A stretch of DNA of 64,000 nucleotides from Sphaerulina vaccinii (lineage: Eukaryota > Ascomycota > Dothideomycetes > Mycosphaerellales > Mycosphaerellaceae): positions 744,001 through 808,000 of the forward strand of contig JAKUDP010000023.1 in the NCBI GenBank assembly GCA_022570795.1, given 5' to 3'. A model generated the notes under the pieces. That model worked only from the letters and a program-made list of their open reading frames with translations, did no database searches and was not told the DNA's origin. Numbering within the stretch: the first letter of the stretch is position 1; each line of letters starts with the position of its first letter. Positions 20,927 to 32,082 of this stretch are shown here, one piece after another. Position numbers and translations under genes: made by a program.

Positions 20927-22188
20927 TTATCCCGATTGCACCTTCTTGACACGCTCCTCCACCTTGACGAAGAGTGGATGACTTTCCTCAAGGCCGGTGA
21001 GCTTCTTCGTGGCTGCCTTCGCATCGTTATCCTTCAGAACCTTGGCAAGCTCTTTCGACTCATCGTCACCTTCCACGTTCTGGAAGCGGAGTGCCTGCTC
21101 GATTGCATTCAGAAGGTTGTCCACCTTCTCACCTGCCTCAGCAAGATGAGCGGCAGGTCCGATGAATCGCTCCTTCCTGGACAATTTGCGCATAGGGGCA
21201 CGGCCTACACGCTCGACGTTGTCCTTGAGCACTGGGTTCGAGATACGCTGGACCTACAATCGCTCTGAAGTTAGCAGATGTTTCGAAACTGGTCTGTCTG
21301 CGAGCTGGGTGCCTTGGCGGCCAGCGTTAGGCAGAGATAGCGTGGAAAACTTACAATCTTCTGAACGTATTGCTGCTGCTCCTCCTTGCTGATGTGCGAG
21401 TGCTTGGTGCAGATCAAGTGAGCAGTCTCTTCGAGGACACCTTGCACGATGTCGTGAAGCTTCTTGTCCTCGAGCACCTCGTGAATGTACTGCTTGCCAG
21501 CCTGATGTCCGTAGTAGGCGGCTGTGGCGTGACCAGTGTTGACGGTGAAGAGCTTACGCTCAATGTATGGCTCGAGATCGTCGACGTAGTGGACGCCCTT
21601 GATCTGAGGTGGCTTGCCATTGAATGGCTTCTCCTCTACACACCACTCGTAGAACTTCTCGATCTTGACGTTCAACCCTGCGCCGTCGTCCTGAATTGGC
21701 ACGATGCGGTCAATGGCTGAGTTGGCGAACGCAGCCTTGGAGGCGATGTTCTTCTTCGTCTCTGGGGAGAGCTTCTCCTCAATGAATCCTCGAAGAGTGT
21801 CGGTGGCACCAATTGCGTTCTCGCAGGCAATGACAGCGAGCGGACTGTCAGCTGTGCGCTTCTCAATACCCTTGGCAATGGGCTCGGCGATGAACTTCAA
21901 AATGTTTGGTCCGACAGCGCAAGTCACGACGTCGGCAGTCGCGATCTCATCAATGACCTTTTCTAGCTCGTACTTGGAGTTGATGGCTCGGTAGTTGTCG
22001 ATTGTGAATTTGGACTCGCCGTCTGGACCAATCTCTGTGACTTCGTAGCTCTTCGTCTGCTGCAGCTTTTCGATTATAGAGTCCATAACATCCACGAAGA
22101 CCACCTCAAAGCCTGAGTTGTGCAAGAATTCGGCAACGAAGCCACGGCCGATGTTGCCGCCGCCAAAATGGACGCCCTTGAGACCCAT
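20927..22188 (-). CDS. MPD1: Mannitol-1-phosphate 5-dehydrogenase
   Basis: Two exons: 21355-22188 (ATG at 22188) and 20927-21253, with a 101-bp intron (21254-21354). The product has 386 residues, the usual fungal size. The N-terminus [17 protein letters not shown] is the NAD-binding motif of this family. [18 protein letters not shown] is the conserved active-site region, and [15 protein letters not shown] near the start of exon 2 is also conserved. It interconverts fructose-6-phosphate and mannitol-1-phosphate with NADH (EC 1.1.1.17) in the cytosol and feeds the mannitol pool used for carbon storage and stress tolerance. A probable 5'UTR intron lies upstream. Confidence 0.96.
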
Positions 22189-22231
22189 GTTTGCTGTTCT
22201 TTGGGAGGATTCGGCCGATATCCGTAAGTGA

Positions 22232-22349
22232 CTGTGAGGAAGTGTTAGTTGCTAGACACGTAGTTTGACATTTATTCAAACAGGTTGAGGAGGTTGACGT
22301 GGCAGTCAAGAACTCAAGCATACGGAACCAAACGGACGTGAGAACTTAC
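22232..22349 (-). other. Probable 5'UTR intron of MPD1
   Basis: Minus-strand donor CAG|GTAAGT at 22349-22344, a CTAAC branch-like sequence and acceptor CTCACAG ending at 22232 define a 118-bp intron. It lies 43 bases before the MPD1 ATG. It contains no coding frame joined to MPD1. Confidence 0.6.
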
Positions 22350-23320
22350 CTGGAGATTAGATCAGCTCTCTGAGCTGGCGCTGTTGATTGTGGAATGGTT
22401 GCAGTTCGAGGAGGTGGCTTGGATTTTGTGAGATTCGTGAGAAGAGTTCGTGAGTGGAAAAGTAAACCTGTGTCTCGGTGAGTTGTTGTCTGTAACGTCT
22501 CGCAACATCGAGAAGCTCCGATCATCAGCGATGTTCCCCACCTCCCTCCAGCTTCAAACCCCCACTAACGCGCATTGCATCACCTGCAAACCCGTGTGCA
22601 GCACTCATCGGACTTTCTGAGAGCCAGCCAAGCCCAAACTTTGCGGGGTCCTCATCAAATCCTCACTAAATCCTGATTGAAAAAGGTCCGATCAGTCCTG
22701 CACACGAGTTTGACCTGCATCACGAGCACTTCATTCTATTCGTTTACTTGGACAGATCCGTCCCGAACATCCTAGTAAGCCACGCTGTCCGCTTTGCACT
22801 AGTTCAATTGTCCAGGCCTCAGATCAAGGCGGAGGAAAGAGATCGAAAGACCATAATTTCAGCTTGAGTAATGGTCCAGCATCTCTTGCAAAGTCTACAT
22901 CCATTATCAGCCCAAGATGTCATTCTCAAGGAAATGCGCACACCGCTTCACTCCCTTGATGCAATTATCCACGGCATGAAATCCGTGACGATGAGCGGGT
23001 ATGCACCTTGCAACTCACTCCATCTTTCATCCCAGTAGCTCTGCGGGACTCAAACGGAGCCAATAGAGGAGTCGCAAGGATGCAGTGCATGCATACCCCC
23101 TCGCACTCCTCCAGAGCCGCATGAATCCCGTCCATAGCTGTCTCGAACGCCAGTTCATCCGCGCCCGAAAGGCGCCCCGTAGTCACTGCGAATATGACTA
23201 TGCCTTGTCAAAAGAAACCATCTATCCCGCCTAAGCCTTACATTTACGAAATCCATGTACGTGTGCTGTTACAATATTACATCTGCATGGCGCCGTGTTC
23301 TGTGTTCCAAGGAAGTCGTT
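22350..23320. other. Intergenic, no supported gene
   Basis: About 970 bp holding the MPD1 promoter and the 3' flank of PNS1. Only short unrelated ORFs. Confidence 0.5.
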
Positions 23321-25036
23321 TCACGCGTGTATTGCTTGCTACGAATCGTTAGCGTCGAACACGTGTTTGGGTGGATTGGATAAATTACCTGCACGTGCGG
23401 ATACACTGCGATCATGCGCTGATACAGCTCGCCATGCTGTTGCATCAGGACTTGTGGGTCCCAAGCAGCAGCCACGAAGATTGTGTCTATGCCACTGTTC
23501 AATGGTACGACAAAGCAGCCAGTGATCTGAAGACCGATGAGGAAAGCGTAGAGCACAATGACTGCCGTGAAAGCGCCGCCAGAGTTGTACGCTGGGTCTG
23601 TGACATCGAGGTAAATGTATGCGATCAACGCACAGGTGACTCCGACGAAGAGGCAGCCCATCGACAATACTGGACCAACCAGGCATTCGTTGATCAGAGC
23701 ATCGATACCACGGTCCTTGATCATGCGCCAGGTGTCCTTGGCACTCGCAAAGTATGCCTTGCCGTAGAGTGCGATGTAGCTGAAGGCATATCGGTTGATG
23801 AACTCCAGAGCCCACTGGACCAGTCCAAGGATACACTGCAAGAAGCAAAGGAAGATATCTGCAACCATATTGCCAGATCCTCCTGCCTGGTTGCGTGCTG
23901 CTGAGCATGCAAATCTGAGGAAGTCCAGAATGGCGACCAGGAGACTGCCAAGGGCAATCGAGCCAAAGCTGTAGGTCAATGCTCTGCGAGCGGCGCCACG
24001 AGTAGCTCCCTTCGAAGGCTGGTTTGGAGCGAAGTACCAACTGCCATAGACGCCAGATATCGTGGTGTGAATCACGTTCTTGAGAAACTCGGTAACCCAG
24101 TAGCCTGCAAAGGTCACGTACACCACCAAACCAATGACTGTAGCACGGTTACAGCTTCCACTGGCGCTGCAAGCTGGGTTGTTGTCGCTTGGCTGAAATC
24201 GAACGTAGATGGCTACGAGAGTTGCCGCAAACCAAGCAGCAAAGAGGGCTGCGACAAGTCCTCCAAGAAATGACACCAGGTAGACATGGCCGTGCTTCCG
24301 TGATACGTCCACTGTTGTCTCGAATAGGAGGACGGAGAAGGGAATTCTCTTGATCCATGAGATGAAACAGAAGACGCTGAATACAGCGATGAGGAGCCAG
24401 ATAGCTCCTCCTGCCCATGATTTTCGGTAGAAGTAGTAGATGGCCGTGGCGAAGGCCATTACGATATTCAGAATACCAGAGACCCAGATGAATTGCTTCG
24501 TGAAGATACGCGCCAGTGAAATGTAGCCATATCCGAGTACCAGAGCTGTGACAAGAATGAACGCAAACAGGACCAAAGTATCGCCATTGAGAGAGAACTC
24601 ATTTGAACTGCCGCTGAAGCCTCCATTCGTGAAACTTGAGTTGCTAGCATATGCGCGGAGAGTGTAGCCTGAGATTGCTACGAATCCACCAAACACCAGG
24701 ATGAAGAGGATTCCCGCCCAGATCTACCGCATGTCAGCATTACTGTATTCGCGTCGCATCGCGTCGCATCGTAGATGTGACGCGTGCGCATCGTTCGCGC
24801 ATCGAGACATGAGTACTCACGTCGTTCAGCTTCGGCTTTTCGACCTTGAATTGTTCTTGGAAAGGTTTCTGGCCATCGTAGAAGGTGTTAGGAGCTCCGG
24901 AGCCTTGCTGCCCGCCGTACCCTCCGTTCTGGTCCTGCATGCCATAGTTCTGGTCATATTTGGGAGGTTGCTGTGAGTAGTTCTGTGGAGGCGGCTGTTG
25001 CTGGTAGTAGTCGCGAGACTCTCCTTGTGAGGCCAT
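23321..25036 (-). CDS. PNS1: Choline-transporter-like protein Pns1
   Basis: Three exons: 24821-25036 (ATG at 25036), 23389-24723 and an 18-nt last exon 23321-23338. The introns are 97 bp and 50 bp. The product has 522 residues. The N-terminus is a soluble Gln/Tyr/Pro/Gly-rich tail (YYQQQPPPQNYSQQPPKYDQ). After KPKLND the first membrane span begins (IWAGILFILVFGGFVAISGY), and about ten spans follow. Family signatures are ARRALTYSFGSIALGSLL, FAYIALYGKAY-like SYIALYGKAYFASAKDTW and the TDPAYNSGGAF loop. The last exon adds only QAIHA and a stop, ending YPHVQQAIHA. A branch site (CTAAC) and TAG acceptor support it. SLC44-type proteins reside in the plasma membrane; transport of choline by fungal Pns1 is not proven. 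Confidence 0.92.
24751..24770. repeat. Two perfect 10-bp tandem copies in PNS1 intron 1
   Basis: gcgtcgcatc occurs twice in a row inside the first PNS1 intron. No function suggested. Confidence 0.7.
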
Positions 25037-26173
25037 TTCGATGTCGCGCTCGATGAGCTTGGTTGCAGTGTTGTCGTCGCGCAAACGAAAGTATTTGCCT
25101 GGTAAAAACGCCATGGCCCCATTGAGCTCGGGGTCTGGAACGCTAGGATCACCTTATCGTTCGTGCGCCACGGTTGCAGGGCCAACCAAAGAATCTTGGT
25201 AGTTAAGCTTATTTCTTGCGCGAAATGAGATGAGATGGCAAAACTAACGCTTCTCGCCACTCTTATAAGACGGAGTGCCCGCGATGGTGTCGAGAGTGTG
25301 GACTGACCTGGATTGTATCGACGAGAAGAAGTACTCGACACGCTGTGCTGTGCCCATCATCTCTCAAGTGCTTCATAGCCGCTGCGGCACAGTTGCCAGC
25401 AAACATTGCGCAGTTTCCGACAACTGAAAGCCTACCGATATAGCCATATGCCTCAAGTCATGTGCCTCTGGTGTCGTGGGCTGCAGGAGGTGTATCGCGC
25501 GTGCTAATACGGAGGAGGCGCAGGTGGTGGTGACAGTGTCGAAGTCTTTTTTGGAGAAAAGACGCACATGAAGAAGAGCAAAAAGCAGACGTGAACTGCA
25601 TCCACGCGTCGCTCGTGTATACTTCGGGCGGTGGTGAGGTGGAGATGATTAGTGCGAAGATATTCTCTCTTCTGCTCGACTCCATCTGCCACGATCAGAG
25701 GGAGTAATGCTGCTTTGCAAGTCGCAGCCGCAGCCTTCATACGATAAACAGAGCCGATATGCCGACTACGAGACGCTAGTCAATCAACAAGATGGTCGAG
25801 ACAGTGGAAGCGCTAGACGAATGTTCATATGGGCTGCGAGATCGTCGAAGAAGACGAAGCAGTATCTCGTCTGGCTTTTTACTATGCGAAAGGTAAGAAT
25901 GTGGCGCTGCACGCAGATGGACCATACAGAGGCTCGAACTTGGCGAGGGCTATCACATGCATCTCAATGTGCAGTTTCTCTCCGATGCCAAACCTGGTGA
26001 GACATCCAATGGAAGAAGTATAGTAAACCTTTATCTCAGGCCTCAAGAGAAACATTCCAGACGGCTTGAACGGCTAACAGAATCCTGCGACGCGCATCTA
26101 GAACGTGGAAGCGTGAAGACTCTGCATCTCTTCCGCGACGACATACTACTGCTGGCACCAAACGCGAGACACA
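25037..26173. other. Intergenic region between divergent genes
   Basis: About 1.1 kb containing the PNS1 promoter and that of the GPI-protein gene. A short spliced reading frame starting at 25792 (MVETVEALDECSYG then an Arg/Ser run, possible donor at 25893) looks mildly protein-like but gives only about 45-60 residues. It is too weak to call. Confidence 0.4.
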
Positions 26174-27011
26174 ATGTATTCGCACGAAGTAGGCATTCTG
26201 CTGCTTACACACGCGATCTCGACTGCAGCAGCACAGCGGCAGGAACTGTTCCAAACCACAAGCATATTCGTACCAGATGAGTTCCAGTCCAATACTTTCG
26301 AGGTCTCCGTAGCGGGCAGTGTATGTTTCTGCATACAATCATCTCAACGGGAGTAAACTAACGCAACAACAGGATGCGACAGCAACGACCTTCGAATTCT
26401 ACCCAGGCTGTGCATTTGGTCCTTGCGGGCCAGTAACGCTGATCCAAGGGCCAGGCACTGCGATATTCTCAGAAGATCTTGGACCAAGCCTCATCACAAC
26501 TGTGTGGTCTTGCAAGCTTATGCCGACTGATGCTCCGACTACCGCAGACTGCAGCATGACATCGACAGCCACATTTGGCTGCTGCGAGGGCACAGACACC
26601 AAGCAGTATCCGCCGGGTACTGGTTTCGCGTTCCCTACTTATAAAGCTATTGTGACAGCAGGGAGTCTCGCTGGAGGTGATATGGCCACTTCTACGACAA
26701 GTCTAGGCGCAGGAGGAGTGGCAAGGCCCACAGAGAGTGTCTTCACAGCCAGCAGCTCATCGAGTACGACTGCGCCAATTGCAACGACTACCAGCACAGG
26801 ATCGAATTCCGAGACTATGCAGAGCTCAGTAGTGTCCACAAGCTCTGATAGTACCACGTCGGTGATGACGACCGGCGCCGCAAGTGCTTCAAGTGCACCA
26901 TCCAGCACATCAAGGGCAGCGGCTGCCGTGCTCGACCACGTTCCAGGCACCAGCCTCTTCCGGAGTGTCGCCAATGCAGTCTTGGTGTTGGCTGTAGGAT
27001 TGGCAGCTTGA
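26174..27011 (+). CDS. Probable GPI-anchored Ser/Thr-rich surface protein
   Basis: Two exons: 26174-26320 (ATG at 26174) and 26373-27011, with a 52-bp intron containing a CTAAC branch site. The product has 261 residues. The N-terminus is a plausible signal peptide (MYSHEVGILLLTHAISTAAA). An ectodomain of about 120 residues carries six cysteines (CAFGPCGPVTLI, VWSCKL, ADCS, GCCEG). A Ser/Thr-rich stalk with high O-glycosylation potential follows. The protein ends in a hydrophobic tail (ANAVLVLAVGLAA) preceded by a small-residue stretch, as in GPI-anchor signals. Location is inferred to be plasma membrane or cell wall. The ectodomain family is common among filamentous ascomycetes in my memory, but I cannot name it. 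Confidence 0.78.
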
Positions 27012-27822
27012 GGGAATGGCGTCAAGTACAATCGAGGAGGGCGTCGATCTTTGACTGCAGTTGGCTGCGAAAGGTTGATCGGGTTGTACAAAATACAACG
27101 TGGAAGTGCCATGTGGCAAGAACGGTGTGAAGTCCGCCCAGGTCGGCAGTGTGGCCGATACCAGCTCGTTCGGTGACATGTACCAAGTTCGACGACACAA
27201 TTCGGAACGGTGTTCATACCGCAGCTGCAGATCTACTTATTACAGCGCCTGCCAACTGTGTCAGGTCATATCTCATCCCACTTCTTGAGTGGTGCTCTTC
27301 GTATACACCACCATCATCATCTATCAGCTCGCACACTCGAATGCAATAATGTACACATTGTAGCCGCCGTATCGTCGATGCCCCCAGTACAACAATTCAG
27401 TATCAGAAGCAATCTCGACGACAGTGCCACTCCCTGCCGATAAAATATCAAGGATTACAACCAACACTACCAATTCCCACAGCAAGTAGTGTCCAAGTAG
27501 CCGACCTCGACCATGGATACCATCGTACGCTTCATTTTCAGACTGATGGGCTGAGGGCGGTTCTTGATGCAACAGTCGTTCGCAAGCTATGCCAGCTATG
27601 GTAGCACGACTGAGGAACACCGGCGACGCCAAGACCAGTGCCCAAGGTCAACTCAACAAGCACACCTGATCAAGGTAATGTCGATGCTGGGTCTGGAATC
27701 GAGAAGCCTCCAGACTGGACGACTCGAGACTCTCAACACACCCTCTTCAGCTCCAGCCGATCCTCAAGGAGCCCTCTGCTTGCGACATGTTGCTGCTCGG
27801 AAGCAACAACACAAGATCATGG
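27012..27822. other. Intergenic, no supported gene
   Basis: About 810 bp between the convergent 3' ends of the GPI protein gene and the Zn2Cys6 gene. Only short overlapping ORFs on both strands. Confidence 0.5.
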
Positions 27823-29742
27823 TCATTGCATTGGGCCCATATTGCCATAATTGAGATCTGGCTGATAGCTGGTCATGGACTGGTCACCCAAGAAGTCGAA
27901 CTCGCCCATAAAGAAGTTGTCCACGGTCTGGCCATTCCAATTCGCAGACGATATATCAAACAAGCTCTGATCAAAAGTGGGCTGGACCATCGTCACATGA
28001 GCGTTCGCCGGCACTGGACCAGCAGGATCTTGCGCAGAGGTCTTCCCCAATAACGTCTCTGCTCCCTTACCAACGGACACAAGCAAATGACGAGAGTGCA
28101 TATGCTTGGTGATCTTCTTAAGCACAGCAATCAGATCGGTGACTAGCCCGCGGATCTCGGTGGTGTCGACACGGAGGGATGCAGCATACTTCGTGGATAC
28201 CTTCAACACAAAGACAACTGCAAAAGCAATCATGACGTCGAAGTATGTTGGCAGGCCGTTCAAATGCCCTTGGATCTCCTCATCATCTCGTACTGCGCTG
28301 AGGATTGCAGTTGCAGAGAGCAATGCTTGATTGGCAAGTTCGTCAATCTCGAGAGCCACATTCGGAGCTCTGAAACCTGGCTTGCCAATGCCTCGGAATG
28401 CCATCGAGAACAGGTACAGCCTGGCGAAGTGGTAGTGCATCGTTACGCCTTTGGTCGGGTAGTTGCCGACATAGCGATTTGCGTGGAGGCGCTGTGTCCA
28501 GTCACTTCTGATTCTGTCCAGGCTGATAGAGAATCTTCTGATAGGCTCGATGGCGCTAAGCTCAAGTGGCCTTTCCACATCAACACCAAACTCCTCATAG
28601 ATGTCACTACCGACCGACCAGAACTGTACTTGTGATGCCAATCTCAGATCGTCTTCCACGGCATGCTCGGTTTCGATGAACTGCAGAATCGCTCGTATCG
28701 AATCATCCTGCCTGGTCATTGGTGGTCTGCCATACGCCACGGAGAAATGATGATCGCAAATGAAGACAAGATAGTACAGTCTGGTCCGAAGGTAATGGCT
28801 TCGCTCGCCTTGCAAAGCTCTGAATATGCTCCTATGCAACTGGATCTCTGTCGATATGCGGACTGCAGCTCCGATGCATGTCCATGAAATGCTACTAAGC
28901 CAAAATGCGCCAATAACTAATCCTCTGATATCGTCGACTGTGTTCCGTCTCGAGAAGGTCTGGGCTGCTGCAATAGCGACGAACTCCTGGTAGCACTTCT
29001 CGAAATCCGGTGTGGCCAGATGTAGAGCTCCAACTGTACAAATGGCAGCCAGCAAAAGAGGTGAGTCTGCTCTTACCTCACTCAAAGTCTTTCGATCTCC
29101 GATGATACGATAGACGAAGTGGTCAAGACGGTTCTGATAAATGTCAAGGTATGACTGTGCTTGCTTCTCGCCAATAATCTTCCGAGTAATGATGTCCTGT
29201 TCCGAGCGGTTCTGCTCAAGGCCAGGAATTGTAACAACGGGCGAGATAACTGATCCAGGTATGGCAGCAGGGCCCGAGTCAGGATCCATTACCACGTCGT
29301 AGTCGTGTGGTGCATGTTTCTCAGCAGATGGTGAAGGGTGAGCTTGCAGCGTCCGAGTTGGAGTAGGGCCACTAGATGAAGGCGCTTCTGCCACAGCAAG
29401 ATCTTCGTCCTCGTCCATGGCATGTTCTAGTAGATGAGGCATGTTCATATGACCCCCGACTGTGTTGAGTGCAGACTCCAGAACGCGTATCTTACGTTCC
29501 ATGACCTCTTTCCACGTAGCATCGGACTCGAGAATCATTTGCAAACTGCGATTAACAGTGCATGAAAGGCCTCGTTTCTTACAACGCACACAAGGTGGCT
29601 GGCCATCACGCATGTTACATTTGATCTTCTGCTTTCTGCATGCAACACAAGCTGTGATCTTTCGTGTTATATCAGGTGGTTTCCGGTCTCCAAATTGTTC
29701 TCGTAACGCCATAATTGCAGGCGCTGAAGGAGAGCCTTCCAT
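27823..29742 (-). CDS. Zn2Cys6 fungal-type transcription factor
   Basis: A 639-residue single-exon ORF from the ATG at 29742. The binuclear zinc cluster is C-x2-C-x6-C-x8-C-x2-C-x6-C with cysteines at residues 32, 35, 42, 51, 54 and 61. A short helical linker follows (ATWKEVMERKIRVLESAL), likely the dimerisation coiled coil. The middle is the fungal-specific transcription-factor homology domain with the SWTCIGAAVRISTEIQLHRS region and a RTRLYYLVFICDHHFSVAYG segment (about residues 300-360). It is expected to act in the nucleus. Targets are unknown. It lies head-to-tail behind a FAD monooxygenase gene (30558-32082, same strand), which makes that enzyme a candidate target by proximity only. Confidence 0.93.
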   Translation of the reverse strand: MEGSPSAPAIMALREQFGDRKPPDITRKITACVACRKQKIKCNMRDGQPPCVRCKKRGLSCTVNRSLQMILESDATWKEVMERKIRVLESALNTVGGHMNMPHLLEHAMDEDEDLAVAEAPSSSGPTPTRTLQAHPSPSAEKHAPHDYDVVMDPDSGPAAIPGSVISPVVTIPGLEQNRSEQDIITRKIIGEKQAQSYLDIYQNRLDHFVYRIIGDRKTLSEVRADSPLLLAAICTVGALHLATPDFEKCYQEFVAIAAAQTFSRRNTVDDIRGLVIGAFWLSSISWTCIGAAVRISTEIQLHRSIFRALQGERSHYLRTRLYYLVFICDHHFSVAYGRPPMTRQDDSIRAILQFIETEHAVEDDLRLASQVQFWSVGSDIYEEFGVDVERPLELSAIEPIRRFSISLDRIRSDWTQRLHANRYVGNYPTKGVTMHYHFARLYLFSMAFRGIGKPGFRAPNVALEIDELANQALLSATAILSAVRDDEEIQGHLNGLPTYFDVMIAFAVVFVLKVSTKYAASLRVDTTEIRGLVTDLIAVLKKITKHMHSRHLLVSVGKGAETLLGKTSAQDPAGPVPANAHVTMVQPTFDQSLFDISSANWNGQTVDNFFMGEFDFLGDQSMTSYQPDLNYGNMGPMQ

Positions 29743-30557
29743 TGCTTATCAGTCCGGATTCGTAGTCCTCCAAATGTGGGCTCGTTGTTGTTTGTTTTGA
29801 GCAAATGGCTCTTCACTGTCAGCTCATGGTCGGCATTAGTACATTATCACTCTCGGGCCCGGGCACGATTGTGTGTTATGATTGAAAAGTCAAAGCTGGA
29901 CGATGGAGATGAGGTGTTCGAGAACGTTGTTCTGACAGCTGCGACACGGGACAGAGACTGCATCCTTGCACTGCGTCTTGTCGTCCGTTTCGGCAACGCC
30001 GTTCCTCAAACTCGCAGACATCATTGCATGAGGCTGACAGCTCGGACGCCACCAGGTGTCTTGACGAGATTGGAACGAATCAGAATGAGGATGCGAACAA
30101 GTTAACGAGATCTGAACGCCGGGAAGATGCTAGTTCGGCGTTGTGGTTCATTCTGCATTCACAAGAAGTTTCTGCATCAATGCCGTCCTGTTCCCCATGG
30201 TTGTCCATCATATGTGTGCGGCAGACAACCCTTGACCCCAGACCAAACACATCATCGTTCGTCCGGATCGACCGCCCAGTCGAGGTTGCAATCACGAAAG
30301 CACGCATTGGCTTGCCTGACTTGTTGACTGACCAGGACCCAAGCGCCACTCGATACGTGTACAATACCATAGATATCGCGCTTCTGCTTAGTCTGGGCCA
30401 ATTCGTTAAAGCCAGCCATGGTCATACAGCATGGCTTGACGCTCGAAACCTGTCCACAGATTGTGCAGTCGCAGACTTCGACGCCTCCTCGCTATCTCGT
30501 GACATGGGGGCTCAGCTGCAACAGAGCTACATCTCGGTAAGACCTTCTTTGGCCCAC
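29743..30557. other. Intergenic; weak plus-strand ORFs
   Basis: About 815 bp holding the promoter of the Zn2Cys6 gene and the 3' flank of the monooxygenase. A plus-strand 180-codon frame (30024-30566) has no ATG until about 30179 and no known domain, so no gene is called. Confidence 0.4.
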
Positions 30558-32082
30558 TCAGGATAGTCGAGCCCCGTCCGCGGTATGCTCATCATGTTCC
30601 TGCCTATCGTCAGCGTTTGCGACACCATAAGCGGCTCATTCTGCACTTACCTATCTTCGATGTAGCTGTCTATCGGCAGTTTCTCGAACTGGGACCTGTC
30701 GCCGATGGTGATCCCTCTTTTCTGTATAAGTCGACCATATGTCATGACTTTTTCTACAAACTGCTTTCGATCGATCTTCCCATCAAGCCAGTCCACCATG
30801 CTCATGACCTATGCATAACATGCATGCATCAGTGTGTGTTTCGGATAAGGACTCTGGGCTTTCTTACATCGAAGGCTGCTTGTGACGTGCTTGCCACAGT
30901 GTGAGGACGAAATCCGAACAATGCATCTCCGACGAAGCACACCTTATCGGACATGTGAAGAGGCTTTGGCGATGCCACATCTGTAATACGTTGTACAAAA
31001 GGCGTCTTGGACTTCTCGACCATCTCTGTCATCTGAGGAGGAAGGCGGTCGCGTCCTCGTGACTTGATCATTGCCCAAGCTTTCTGATCGATCATGCCTG
31101 GAGGAATGGTAATATGGCGGCGCCGACCATTCTTATCTGTCATCACCTGCTCCAACTCTGGTTCGCCTTCGGGAAAGTTGGTATACCATACGAAGTTCAG
31201 GAGCCGCTTTCCGACCTCTGTGCTTCCATTTTCTCCAGCGATAGTGTAGGTCAGGTTCTGGATTCCTTCGGTGTGATAGAAGCAGAAACGCTCTCGAAAG
31301 ACGTCTAACGCGGACTGTGACGCTTCTGTCTCCGGGACAGTACCTCGGACGACCACATAGCCAGCATACTTGCGCTCGATCTCCGGGTAGAACATCTTTC
31401 GAACAGTCGAAGACGGTCCATCAGCAGCCACCAGAAACTTCGTGGTAAGCTCCTCCTCGGTCTGTGATCCATCTTCGTTCTTCCTGGTGAACTTCACACG
31501 CACATGCTCACCTTCGTCGATGACATCAGTGACTGTGCATCCATACCTGTAGTTGATAACGCCATCTGTAGCACGCACTTCAGGAAGTTTGTAGTCCTTG
31601 AGATACGCTGAGTCCACCCTGTCGTAGTTGGCTCGGAGAACATAGTACGCCAGGTCCCACGATGTCATGTTCTGCCTCTGCTCGTTCTCATAGATGGTCT
31701 CGCCTTGCTGGTTCAGGTATATCCGCTTGTAGCTCGGCACTGCAACAGGCTTCCCCGTTCGATCATAGCGCTTGAAGAATTCGATCGTGTCGCCACCAGC
31801 GACAATGCCGGCGCCTTGGTTATCGAGTAAGTACTGTGGTGTCCTCTCGAGGATGGTGGCTGTTGTTATCAGTGATACGAGCAGTGATTCGAGATCCCAG
31901 ATCACACACTATTATAGCCATGGTCCTTGAGAGCGACGCCTGCGAACAAGCCTCCTAGACTGCCACCTATCTGATTCTGAGTCAACGGCTGGCCTGTCGC
32001 ATGCCTTGTCCTTACTCACTATCACCACGTCCGGCTTGGCACGAGGCGTAGCACCGTTTGTACCATTGGCATCTGCAGTCAT
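30558..32082 (-). CDS. FAD-dependent monooxygenase (PHBH/salicylate-hydroxylase-like)
   Basis: Five exons: 32020-32082 (ATG), 31910-31970, 30868-31859, 30651-30808 and 30558-30603. The product has 439 residues. Splicing exons 1 and 2 creates the dinucleotide-binding motif DVVIIGGSLGGLFAGVAL. Exons 2 and 3 join as DHGYNTTILERTPQYLL. The second FAD motif is LVAADGPSSTVRKMF (DG motif). The third is KVCFVGDALFGFRPHTVAST (GD motif). Class A flavoprotein hydroxylases insert one oxygen into an aromatic or related substrate using NAD(P)H. The last intron has a consensus GTAAGT donor and a CTGAC branch site. If it is not removed, translation ends at a TAA about two codons past the exon, giving a slightly shorter C-terminus. 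The substrate is unknown. Confidence 0.88.

Noticed and set aside
30024..30566. 180-codon plus-strand ORF
   Set aside because: No ATG until about 30179, no domain, and it overlaps the last exon of the monooxygenase on the other strand.
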